Positions 43,595 through 53,874 of a stretch of DNA of 64,000 nt are shown here, in pieces. The translations under genes were made by a program, and so were the position numbers. Source of the DNA: Cordilura impudica (Eukaryota > Arthropoda > Insecta > Diptera > Scathophagidae); contig OY821518.1 in NCBI GenBank assembly GCA_963682025.1, positions 229,853,848 through 229,917,847 on the forward strand, given 5' to 3'. Below the pieces are notes generated by a model. The model worked only from the letters and a program-made list of their open reading frames with translations. It was not told the DNA's origin and made no database searches. Each line of letters opens with the position of its first letter. Position 1 is the first letter of the stretch.

Positions 43595-45884
43595 ACCGTA
43601 TCATACAATAATGTTGTAATTTCAGGCGACTTTAATTCAAACATCTTATTGGAATCAACTCTGTTAGATAACATGTCATATCTTGGTCTCGAACATAAAA
43701 ACCGCTCTCTCTAATCCTACTCATTTCTCTACCAGCAACAATACTTTGTTGTATCTCTTTTTTTTAAGCAATATTTCTAACGTGTTACTTTATGACCAAA
43801 TTTCACCATCATGACCAAATTTCACCAAACATGATTTTATTTTCCTTGCCTACGATTTTCATATTCAAGGAGAAACAAATTGCGTGTACTCATACAGAGA
43901 CTTTAAAAACTTAAATTATAATTTACTATATGAATACTTTGGACATATTAATTGGGAGAATATTTATTATATGCCCTCCGTAAATGATCAACTTTGCTTT
44001 CTTGAAACAAACATAAGAAGTTTATACGATGCTACAGTTCCTTCAGTAACTCGATCTAGAAAATCCAAAGCAAAACCATGGTTTACATCTATGTAATATA
44101 AAGTAGTTAATTTCTCTCAGAGATGTATGTTATTCAAGGTGGAAGCGATTTTAAACCACTGCGCTCAAAAATGATTACCATACTGCAAGGAAAAAAGTCA
44201 GAGTTCAGAAAAAAACACACACTGAATAAAAAACTCGTACATATATGTAAACAAACATAACTTAGACCAACACACACATATTTTTATTTTCATATCAATT
44301 ATGTTTGTTTTTAAATTTTCTTCGGTCCCAACACAACCATGACTGTGTTCGTTTTAATATTTCGTTATTTACACGAACATTTTTGTATCACGTACTTTTT
44401 CTTTCAATCACACATAAAGCACACATTTTTGAGTGTTGCTTTATTTGAAGTTCATGTTCTGGTACGTGTACCGAAAAAAAAAAACAGAACATGTACAATA
44501 AACAGGTTCGAGTTCAGTTATATTTTAAGTCGTGTTGTGGCTCGTGTAGTAAGAAAAAACAGAACATGTACAATAAACAGATTCGAGTTCAGTTATATTT
44601 TAAGTCGTGTTAAATCTGTTTATTGTACATGTGTGTTTCATGTGTGTATTTTCTGAACCTTGAAAAAAGTTAACGACAGCATTAGAAAAGCTAAATCGGT
44701 CTATTATTTAAGGCGTTTTGCTATGGTATGGTATATTGGTATAGGGAAATCCATTAAAAGTGTTGATAGCAGTATAGATGTCAATGAGTTAAACTCACTC
44801 TTCAGTAATTTACCAGTAGTACACAACAACAACTCCTCATTTTACAATTTTAACAATGATAATGACTCCATTATTTGTTTTTGAATTTTCGTGTGTAACT
44901 CACGAAGATGCTTATCTTAGTATTGTTGGTGCTAAATCTAATGCAATCGGACATGATAATATTCATCCAGTATTTGTGAGAATTTTGCTGCTCCTTCTCT
45001 TGTCTTATTTAACACATTTCTTTAACTATATATATATATAACCACAAGCACTTTCCGTTACAAATGGAGACAAGCCAAAATAATTCCTGTTCCTAAATCT
45101 ACTAACGAATACCGCCCCATAGCCATCCAGTGCTACTTTTCAAAAGTACTCGAAAAGCTCCTTCACAAACAATGACCACTTACATAAATGAGATTGGTTT
45201 GTTGTCGAATATACAATCAGGCCATTCAAAGGCTTTAGATACTGTCGACCTCTTAATGCTATGAAACATCTTTTTAATTTCTCTTCATCATCTGTAGATC
45301 TGCTTCGATCCTACCTATCGTACCCAAACCGTTTACGTGAAAAATAAAATCTCAACAACGTTGACTATTACGAGAGAAGTGCCCCAGGGATTCATCATAG
45401 AGCCTTTGCTGTTTTTTCTCTATGCTAATGATCTACCTTCACAACTTCTCGATTGCAAAATTCATATGTGCGCCGATGACGTGCAATTATATTTAAGCAG
45501 TCCGACTGCTTCAATTAATTACAATGTAGGAAAACTTGAAGAGGATTTAAATAATATCCATCGTTGGGCTACGGCCAACCGGCTCTTTTTAAACCCATTA
45601 AAATCTAAATGTTTGATGATAAGTAAACGGTCTAAACAACCACCCATGGTTCCTGATGTTACAATTAACGGTCAAGAGATTCCTATTGTTTCTTCTCTCA
45701 AAAATCTAGGTATTATCTTTAACGGCTCTCTATCGTGGTCAAATCATATAAATAATGTAACTGGGCAAACTTACTTTAAACTGGTCAACACAATATTTCA
45801 CACCTTTGAAAGTAAGAATTCTACTAGCCAAAACGTATATTACTCCTGGTCTTTTGTACGGCTGTGAAATTTTTGCAAACGTCG
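43595..45884 (+). pseudogene. LINE endonuclease/reverse transcriptase, main part
   Basis: Endonuclease end: VVISGDFNSNILLES and later HDFIFLAYDFHIQ. Linker 43884-44097: YRDFKNLNYNLLYEYFGHIN and SVNDQLCFLETNIRSLYDAT. After the MITE come KKVNDSIRKAKSVYYLRRF, AKIIPVPKSTNEYRPIAIQC then YFSKVLEKLLHKQ, and an open stretch 45337-45867 with VPQGFIIEPLLFFLYANDLP, CADDVQLYLSSPTA (catalytic box, Cys for the usual Tyr), ANRLFLNPLKSKCLMIS and LKNLGIIFNGSLSWSNHIN. It reaches YSWSFVRL (LLYGCE in the right frame) just before the Transib. A TATATATATATA run at about 45029 and many frameshifts show decay. Confidence 0.8.
44199..44662. mobile_element. hAT-type MITE
   Basis: 464 bp, flanked by a perfect 8-bp duplication AAAAAAGT (44191-44198, 44663-44670). 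The ends are CAGAGTTCAGAAAA and inverted CAAGGTTCAGAAAA. Removing it restores the LINE reading HTARKKVNDSIRK. Eight-bp duplication and CA-ended TIRs indicate hAT. Inside, a unit of about 75 bp beginning CAGAACATGTACAATAAACA is repeated in tandem (44485 and 44560), and ATCTGTTTATTGTACATGT at about 44615 inverts its start. No transposase. Confidence 0.85.
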
Positions 45885-46376
45885 CACAGTGGGCCATTTG
45901 ACGAGAAGGCGGTCAAAAATCTATAACTCTTGATTGGATTCGAATTTTGATATGCGGTTGTCTATGCTTGGTAGGTGAGACCTTAGCCTTTAAGTTTTGC
46001 TATAAAACGTAATTCTCGACTGAAAATAAAAAAAGTTACGGAGGGTTTAAAATACATTTTCATTTGTAGTTGAATTTTAGTACAAAAGTGAAGTGTTAAA
46101 AGGTAAAAAAAGGTTTTTTTTTAATATAATGTCTTATTTTTTCAGTTAATTTTACAACTAATACTTTTTAACAATTTTTTAAGTTAATTTTTTCAAAAAA
46201 TGCCAAACTTTGGCCCCCGAAAACTTTTAGTCCTAATGTGCACAAGGGCCAAAGGTTGTTTTTTTTGAAAGATCCCGACTTAAAATATAATTTATTAAGC
46301 AGCGAACGTAAAAGTTACCTTATATTGGTTCAAGATAGAGAAGTTTCAATGAAAAACTCGTATGTTTATACCCTAT

Positions 46377-49086
46377 ACCACTATGTGGTTTGGGTATAAT
46401 GACTTTGTGCTGCTGTTTGTAACAACCAAAAATATTTGACCCATCTTTAATTATACCGATCGAATCAGAATCACTTTCTGAGTTGATTTAACAATGTCCG
46501 TCCGTCCGTCCGTCCGTCCGTCCGTCCGTCCGTCCGTCCGTTCGTCCGTCCGTCCGTCCGTCTGTGTGTCCATGTAAAGCTTTTAATCAAACTGCAGGTC
46601 GCAAATATGAATATATTTTGATGAAATTTGGTATATGAGCTTTTATCGGTCATGGGATGAACGCTATTGAAATTGGTGAGAATCGGTCCATGTTCAGACC
46701 TAGCCCCCATACAAATTACCCATATGAAATCGACATAAATTGCCATAAGATCCAAATTGTCATATAGATCTTACTCAAATTGGGTTTGTATGCGTTCATT
46801 ACATCCACTAATAAGTAGTCCAAAAATGATCCCTTTGACCCCAAATAGAGCTGCTTCCTGATCTTCACTTAAATCTATTAAAAAACAAAAATATTGCACT
46901 AATTCTTCTCAAATTTTGTTTGTACATATTTTTGCAAAATACAAGAGACTTTACCAAACATGATCATGATCGGTCCATTTTTTGTGACGGTGACCTTTTT
47001 TTGCTCTGCACTGTATCAGAAGAATTTCTGGTACAGGCAGAATAAGAAAGAAGAAAAAAAATAATAACCTTGATCTTGAAATTATTTTCAAGTATTAAAT
47101 CATGAACACATTCATATGCAATCATGCTGGTCAAACCACGTATTTTCTTGTATTGATCTCACTTGCTCTCATAGTCATATATGAGTGTGAGTGTTATAAA
47201 TACTAGAGAATATTATGAATGCATATGAATGTTCTCATTGAATTGGTGGTTACTTTATTTTTTTTTAATAAACAGGTTTTTATCTGAGGATGAATGAATG
47301 AAGATGAGAAGGCTAAGCTAATGTAATAAAGTAAAAAAATTTAAATGAGGGAGTTGAATTTTGATTTTTGAATAAGAAGGTTGCGGAAAAACCTTATAAC
47401 AAAATTAACATTAAGTTCTAAAATAAGTGTTTAGAGAAATTTAAGTTTAAAAAAAAAAAAATTTAAGTTTAATAAAAAAAAAATAGTTTAGAAATTGAAA
47501 ATAAAAGTAAAGTTTAAAATAGATTTTTAAGAAAGTTGAAAATAAAAGAATAAGACTTAAATATAGTTTGAAAGGAAAAAACAAAACTAAAATTTAAGAA
47601 ATCTAAAATTGAAAAAAAAAAACTGGAAAATAAAGCAACTGTTAAAATAAAATAAATAAAATAAATTTTTGTGAATTAATATAAATCAATGACTGTACAA
47701 ACGAGAGTAATTGACATAAGTGTATTTAATAAATTTCAACTACACTCTCTGCAAAATACTGGAACTATAAAAAATCATATTATGTTTTCACATCTCGTCT
47801 TGGGAAAAAAGGTACAGCTACCCACCCTATTAATAATCTAATTGCGTGATTGCGGTCCATTTAAAAAAAAAAAAAAAAAATAAATAAATAATTGAAAAAT
47901 AATATAAAAATATAAAAAACAAAAGTTGATTAAACAAACTTTGTATTGAAATCAACTACAATATCATCATTAATCATCATATTGCGAGACACAACCACGG
48001 CGTCCAGCGACAGCAACATCCTGCGGTAAATGTTTATTTAATTTTTTTTGCTAAAATACACATATTTTTTTTTCCTAATAAAAATTTTGTAATATATAAA
48101 TATTTTCTGAGATTAAAATTTTTATTAAATTTAAAAATTTTGCTATATGAATATAAAATTGTACTAATTATAAAATGGTGCTAATTAAAAAAAATTCACT
48201 AAATATAAAATTTTTCTAATCATAAAGTTAAACTAAAAAATTTTAACACTTGAAGAAAGATAAGTTTAAGCTAAAATAGAAATTATGTTAAGTTAAAATT
48301 TTGTTAAAAATTAAAATTTTCCTAAATCAAAATAATTTTCCTAAATATGTCTAAAATTGTTGCTAAAATTGTAAAGTTTTCCTAAACATTAATAATTTTC
48401 CTAAATTTAAAAATTTTGCTAAAAATTTAAAGAGGTATCCTAAAATTTTAATTTTGCTAAAAACAAAGAAAAAAATAATTAAAAATGTTACGAAAAATAA
48501 TTTAAAATTAAAACTTAAAAACCTAATGGAGGTTAAATAAATTTGGTTTATGAACCTAATGTAGAAACCAAACCAAACCAAACTCTTTTTATTGAAGTGG
48601 GTTACCTCCAATTGAGATGGAGTCGAGGTAACATGGTAGGGAGGGCAAAAGGGGCAGAACACCTCGTCCCCAATCCCCAAGTAAGTATGGCCATCCATCC
48701 ATTTAGCATCAGTTTGACAGTTGTTTTTTTAATCGCACGTGAAAAAATCTGTAGTGCGGTTTCCCTGGGCCTGAGCAAGACCCCACCCATCCGGCGAGCT
48801 AGGCCCCTACGCCAGCACGTGCGACCAGCAAAGGCTCAGGGAAACGGAAGCGGATCTTCCATCAACGCCGCACCATTACATTTTGGACCTAGTCCCTTTA
48901 TAGATATAGCATCCGATATGAACTTTTTCATATCTGCAGCCAAAAAAATTAATAAAAATCCCACTCAAATTTGGTTTTTGCTTATTTTCAATGTCCAGTT
49001 AGTTGGGCCTAAGAGATAGGGTTTCTAAACGCATGGTATAGGGTATCTTATAGTCGGTCTAGACCGACTATAATTTTCTTACTTGT
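46377..49086 (+). mobile_element. HINE family A copy A8 (inside Transib T2)
   Basis: Starts TATACCCTATACCACTATGT; (GTCC)n core at about 46496-46562; ends with the perfect palindrome TAGTCGGTCT/AGACCGACTA and CTTACTTGT at 49086. It is interrupted at 46983-48890 by a candidate solo LTR; without it the length is about 800 bp. Sequence is close to A6 and A7. Confidence 0.85.
46983..48890. mobile_element. Candidate solo LTR inside HINE A8
   Basis: A 1908-bp insertion beginning TGTGACGGTGACC and ending CACCATTACA (TGT...ACA). Intact HINE-A copies read CCATTTTTGGACC here; the split gives CCATTTTT before and TTTTGGACC after. This fits a 4-bp duplication TTTT, as in gypsy-type elements, but the T run makes it weakly informative. 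The interior is very AT-rich with degenerate CCTAAATTTAAAAATTTTGC repeats (48080-48500), then a GC-richer end (48540-48890). No gag/pol; the strand is unknown. Confidence 0.5.
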
Positions 49087-49278
49087 TTTGCTTTAGTTAA
49101 ATTTTTTTTATTGTCTTTTTAAATATTTCTATATCAATTTTTATGGTAAATTTATGAAATATAACAATTTTTATTGTAAATTTACAAAATATATAAATTT
49201 TTAAATCAAGAAAATTTTTTAACTATGTATATAAAAAAAGTGTAACTTATTGTAAGTGTAATGAAAAAGTACTTTAAA

Positions 49279-51081
49279 TCAACCAATTTTAGTAAAAATT
49301 TCTTCTAAATAGCCTTGATTTTCATCTTCTAGAAGTTGTTTAGCTTCTTCGTCTAATTCAATAGAGGTAGTTTTCCATTTTTGACGAATGTTGGACATAT
49401 ATGGATCTGAAGTGCACAACAAAATAGTGATAAGGTCTTCATTAGTACAACATCTGGACATTTTCCTTGTGTTGTGCTCGCGAAAGAAGCTGTAGTCTTT
49501 GTTCCTTTTTTCCTGCGCTTCTTCAGATAGATCTCCTATTGGTAGCATATTGTTTTGAATTATTTGTTCCCCATGGTACAAAATTGTATGGACTGTGGAT
49601 GGGATGTATCTTCAAGAGTATTTTTCATTATAAAGTATAGCTGTTTTATTGGCGTACTCTCCAAATTTTTTTGCATTTATCTTTCTGCTGCATGCTAGAA
49701 CTTGTAATATGATTTTGAATCGTCTTATTAATTCATGATCTACACCTGTGATAGATGCTGCAGTTTCCGGATCGGAAAAAAAATCTCCTTGCAGTATTTC
49801 CATCATTTGTGTTTCCTTCCCCTTGTTTTGGTTGGTCGATTACGAGGCCTAGCTGTACATATTTTTGTTGAATTTGTTTTTTTTTTGCTTACTTTTTTCT
49901 TCATTTTCTTTGTTTTTTCTCACTGTTTCGCCTAACGGACCAAATTCCAAATCATAACCCAATTTAAGAATATGCTCCATGAAACGTATTCTAGCAGAGG
50001 GACATTCCAAATTCGTAGGCTTCCTTAAAACTATCGTCTTCTGGTGGGGGTTGGCTTAATAGACTTGATGTCTTTTGGCATATAATGCAACTTGACGTTG
50101 ACTTTGTTCCAGTTAAAGCTTGTGCAACTTTTCCATCAATCATTGTGAGACACATTTTAAAATGTACTTCAATGTCTTGGTCATCAAATTTAAATATTAC
50201 TGGTTGAAGTTCCTTAATTTGATCTTTTATTTTTTGAACTTCTTCAGTTATGACATCTTTGGTTTCCTTTTTGAATGCAAATTTTATTGGTCTGCAATAC
50301 TTTGTTGAAGATGGAATTTCATTTTTCCATATATCAATTTCTGTTGCTCTACTAGTTGACGGCTCTAAGACGCTATACCTTTTTGCTAAGCGCAATGGAA
50401 CGAAAGATACCATAAATAAATTAGCATCTGATGAATTTTCGGCATTAAATTGTTTGTATTGTTTTTGACCAGAGGATCCATCACATCCCCATTTAGAAAT
50501 TAAATTTTTTATCTTAATTAGTGTAGGAATGCTTTTCAAAATCCTCTTTGTGCGCCTTGGGCTCACTTCGACTATTTTTTCAATTATTTCAATTTTATTT
50601 TTTTTATTTTGGGTTGGTTGAATTTGGTGCAAAAATGAATCCTTAATAATTCTTTGAGAAAGTTCTTCATTGATATTCTCCAGCTTGCGCCTTCGAGATC
50701 TTTCACTACATCCGTCAATTGGTTTTGCCGGTCGACCCTTTTTTCCACTTTCGTTGGCAGTTGTTGATGCACTCTCAAAAATAAGTTCCTTTATTAACCA
50801 TTCTTGGTAACGTTTGTACATCTTTGCCTTGTATGAGAGCATTCAATGTACCATCTTTTCAAATTCGATGCAAAATTAGTAATTTTTCCTTTGTGCATTT
50901 CAATGTATTCTAGGTTACAATTCTTAAAGAAGTCGTTGCTCACTATGTGCAAAATTACATTGTCTACTTCATTTCGTTTAAAATAAATATCTGCCAGATC
51001 TCTGTAACAGTACTTAGCCATTGCACAAATTGTAATGAATAATAATTGTGGGAACATTATTATAAATACTCTTTCTTGCAA
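49279..51081 (-). pseudogene. Transib transposase (RAG1-like), copy T2
   Basis: In transcription order: N-terminal part 51081-50794 (CYRDLADIYFKRNEV); then 50842-49991 with RRKLENINEELSQRII, KWGCDGSSGQKQYKQF (first catalytic Asp, cf. RAG1 CDG), FMVSFVPLRLAKRYS, NEIPSSTKYCRPIKFAF and CLTMIDGKVAQALTGTKSTS with CIICQ; then, after a frameshift near 50000, SARIRFMEHILKLGYDLEFG; then 49806-49612 (GNTNDGNTARRFF-type, TGVDHELIRRFKIIL); then 49581-49279 with LPIGDLSEEAQEKRNKDYSF, whose Glu matches the RAG1 catalytic Glu block. The second catalytic Asp was not assigned with confidence. At least four frame breaks make it inactive. The family cuts at CACWRTG ends; this copy could not act now. Confidence 0.85.
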
Positions 51082-51441
51082 TTATGTAAAATAAAATTTT
51101 TTATCTTTTATTACCCCTTTCAGAAGCATAAAAAACCCACACCCTAGCCCCTTTTAAAAGGTGAAGCATACCTGCTCATATCTTAAAGGGCTATGTCGCA
51201 ATAGTTTTTTTTTACCATTTACCTGTTATTTAAATTGTTTCCCATTTTGTCAGGTATTTAAACTATATAACTCTAATGCAGACTCTTATCTTGAAAGATA
51301 CCTATGTAAATGTACCTGTAACAATTAAGCGCATTATATCTCAACCCTTTTTTATAAGTATATAACAACTCCTGGCAACTCTACCGACACGCAAAAAAAT
51401 ACACCGCGGTGCACCGGTACGACCAACTTTTGTATTCATAA

Positions 51442-51587
51442 CACTCAGACGGACGGACGGACATCGTTTAATCGACTCAGAAAGTGTTTTTGAGTCGATC
51501 CGTATATTAAAAGATGGATAAAGGTCCAATGTTTTTGGCAGTTACAAACATCACCTCAAACTTAATATATCCTAACCACATAGTGGA
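51442..51587 (-). mobile_element. HINE family A fragment (A9) between 18-bp direct repeats
   Basis: A 5'-part fragment (GACGGACGGACGGACATCGT, then TCCTAACCACATAGTGGA). It is flanked exactly by direct copies of CAACTTTTGTATTCATAA at 51424-51441 and 51588-51605. It lies in the right arm of Transib T2, outside the transposase. Confidence 0.65.
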
Positions 51588-51892
51588 CAACTTTTGTATT
51601 CATAAATTTTGCAGAAAATATCTAACCTTGGGTCAGAAAAATTGTTCTGGTGCACACGGGCGGAAACTGGCGGGTGTATAATGGGGCATAGGAGTATAGT
51701 ATAATTTTAGCAAAATACTGAGAAAGCCCATTTTCGAAGACCCTGTTCGCTGTGATATATTTGAGATAGAGTCGCAATTTTTTGGCTCCCGAGGTTTACT
51801 AGTATTTACTTTCAAATGAATAACATAACTTTAAAATCGGTAACAAAAAAAAAATGATTTTTGGCCGCCTTCTCAAAATATGGTCCACTGTG

Positions 51893-52260
51893 CGTCGACA
51901 CAATGTCGCATATAATAATATTATTCGTTATGTTCCTGGTTTAAGAAGATATTCTCATATAACTCCCTTCTCTGTAAGACTATTTGGTGTGTCTTTTGAT
52001 AATCTTTTAAAAATTAGAGTTCTAATTTTTATGCACAAAATTATCTACGCAAAAAAACCTAGCTATCTATTCCAAAAATTGCAATTTGCCAGATCTGATA
52101 GAGGAAGATAGGACACTTATCTCGGAACAGCAATTCTTTGTGCACGGAGTTTGTCTTTGGAATGCACTTCCACAAACTTATCAACTAACAAACAACGCAA
52201 GATTTTAAAAAAAACTAATTTTTGATTATTTTGCAAAGTAAAATCTTTGAAATTTTTTAT
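51893..52260 (+). pseudogene. LINE reverse transcriptase, C-terminal part
   Basis: Continuation of the LINE after the Transib: RHNVAYNNIIRYVPGLRRYS, HITPFSVRLFGVSFDNLLKI, VLIFMHKIIYAKKPSYLFQK, LQFARSDRGR, and in another frame FFVHGVCLWNALPQTYQLTN. This is the usual C-terminal region of jockey/CR1-like RT proteins (compare 6994-7215 minus). The frame differs from the left half, so one or more indels lie near the Transib target site. Confidence 0.8.
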
Positions 52261-52397
52261 TTTTTTTTTTTATTTCATAAATAATTAATATGTGTAATTA
52301 ATTTTATTCATATCAGCACATCGTACCCTTATAATTAATTAATCTTGTACTGTAATTATAAGAATAATTTTCTTGTTGTACAGGAAAGCACAATAAA

Positions 52398-52744
52398 TCT
52401 ATAATATTAATAGGCTAGGCGATTTCTTGTGACCGATGTTTTGTTCTACCATTTTATCCCGATTTTCACCAAGCGTATATTATTTAAAAGGTATTTCTTT
52501 TAAGCCGTTTTGCAGATTAACAGATTTTTATATTTTTTCCTTTAAAGTTGCTACTCACACATACATAAAATTATACATATGCTATGTGTGTTTAATTAAA
52601 TTTGTTAATGTGTTTGTTAATGAGTTTGTTATCTTCATTCATAATAATAATAAACCATAAAAGTGTTGGTTTGTGAATTGGCTAAGTTGAAAAAGAAAGC
52701 TTCCTAGAAATTGCACTCGAATTACGAGCGCTGGAATCTGCTAG
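52398..52744 (+). mobile_element. Short non-autonomous Helitron (family C copy C3)
   Basis: Starts TCTATAATATTAATAGGC after host A; ends GGAATCTGCTAG before host T (AATAAA/TAAATAAA of the LINE tail). The 3' palindrome CTCGAATTACGAG lies about 12 nt inside the CTAGT end. 347 bp, no coding, no target duplication. This is the best-preserved copy of the family. Confidence 0.8.
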
Positions 52745-52765
52745 TAAATAAATAAATAAATAAAT

Positions 52766-53171
52766 GTAAATAACGCAGTGTCAGGAAAAACTGCAAAACC
52801 CCGGTTACTTTTCGACGTCCATAATCGATCAAAAAGACATCATACGGCATTATAGCATGGGTATCTGATACAACCGGGAAACAGCCAGTAACATCTTCGT
52901 CCGATTTCGAAATACTTTAATCACCAAAAAGAAAATCTCGACATGGCCAATGTTCTGGATTTATTGACCTAGAATTAAAAATAAGATGTATAAGATGTAT
53001 AAATTTGCCAATGATATTTAGTTCAGCAAGGAATTAGTAGATGTGGGCAATTACCGGAATCATTTGTCATATTGAAACGAAGACATTAAAGAATGTTTCC
53101 TTTAAAGCTTGTATAATAAACGCTAGATTCTATTTACCATTACTCTAGACCAACACTAGAAACTTCTCTTT
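52766..53171. other. Gap, moderately GC-rich at its left end, unrecognised
   Basis: The segment 52780-52970 is less AT-rich than its surroundings and may be a fragment of an unrecognised element. No frame gives a familiar product. Confidence 0.35.
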
Positions 53172-53730
53172 TATTATACCGATCATCTAAGAATTACCTT
53201 CCGAGTCAACTTAATGAAGTCCGTCCATCTATCTGTCTGTTAGTGTGCCCATGTAATTCTTGTAATAAAAGTACAGCTTGCAAATATAAATATATTTGAA
53301 ATTGGTCGAAATCAAATTACCCATATGAGATCGACTTGAATTGCCACAAGATCCAGATTATCTCATATATTTCGGTCAAATTTATGTGTGTTTATAATGT
53401 ACATAATCAGGTGGTTAAAAAAAATTCTGTAGGATAATTCTTAGTCATAGCCACCATATAAATCTGCTTCTTGATATTTACTTAAAACTATAAAAAACAA
53501 AAATATTGCACATATGTTTCTCAAATTCGTTTGTAAATGTGTTTGGCAAAAAATAAGTGAATTTACCAAATATGGTCAAGATCGGTCCATTTTTCGACCA
53601 AATCCCCATATAAATGTAGCATCCGATACGAACTTTTTCATATCTGCAAGCAGAAAAAATTAATACAAGGCCACTTATACATATTTTGGTTATGCATATT
53701 TTCTATATCGACTATAATTTACTTACTTGT
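53172..53730 (+). mobile_element. HINE family A copy A10, 5'-truncated
   Basis: From ATTATACCGATCATCTAAG through GTCCGTCCATCTATCTGTCT to a decayed 3' end ATCGACTATAATTTACTTAC then TTGT. One hairpin arm is lost. Confidence 0.65.
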
Positions 53731-53874
53731 TTCTTTTGTCAAATACGTTTCAAATAAAACAGACACATCTGATTCTCTTATGAAATTAAAAAAGGAAGGA
53801 TATACAAAACTTATTTCCGAGGCTATCGATATCATATGTAATTATTTTGATGTTATATAATTGATTTTTATATT

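Larger units (their letters stand above)
45885..51892 (-). mobile_element. Transib (RAG1-like) DNA transposon, copy T2
   Basis: Both ends start with the heptamer CACAGTG. Left CACAGTGGGCCATTTGACGA then GAAGGCGGTCAAAAATC; right (inverted) CACAGTGGACCATATTTTGA then GAAGGCGGCCAAAAATC. The 5-bp target duplication CGTCG is perfect (45880-45884, 51893-51897). CG-rich 5-bp duplications and CACWRTG-type ends are Transib hallmarks. The interior encodes a broken RAG1-like transposase on the minus strand. Total length is 6.0 kb, or about 3.3 kb without the nested HINE-A (46377-49086), the normal size. Confidence 0.9.
43590..52765 (+). mobile_element. Jockey/CR1-like LINE, 5'-truncated, with nested insertions
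   Basis: Starts within the endonuclease domain at about 43590 and ends in a (TAAA)n tail at about 52765. Own sequence: 43590-44190, 44663-45884, 51893-52397, 52745-52765, about 2.3 kb. Insertions: hAT MITE (44199-44662), Transib (45885-51892) and Helitron C3 (52398-52744, within the tail). No gag-like ORF1 remains. The clade is given broadly because the RT is decayed. Confidence 0.8.
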
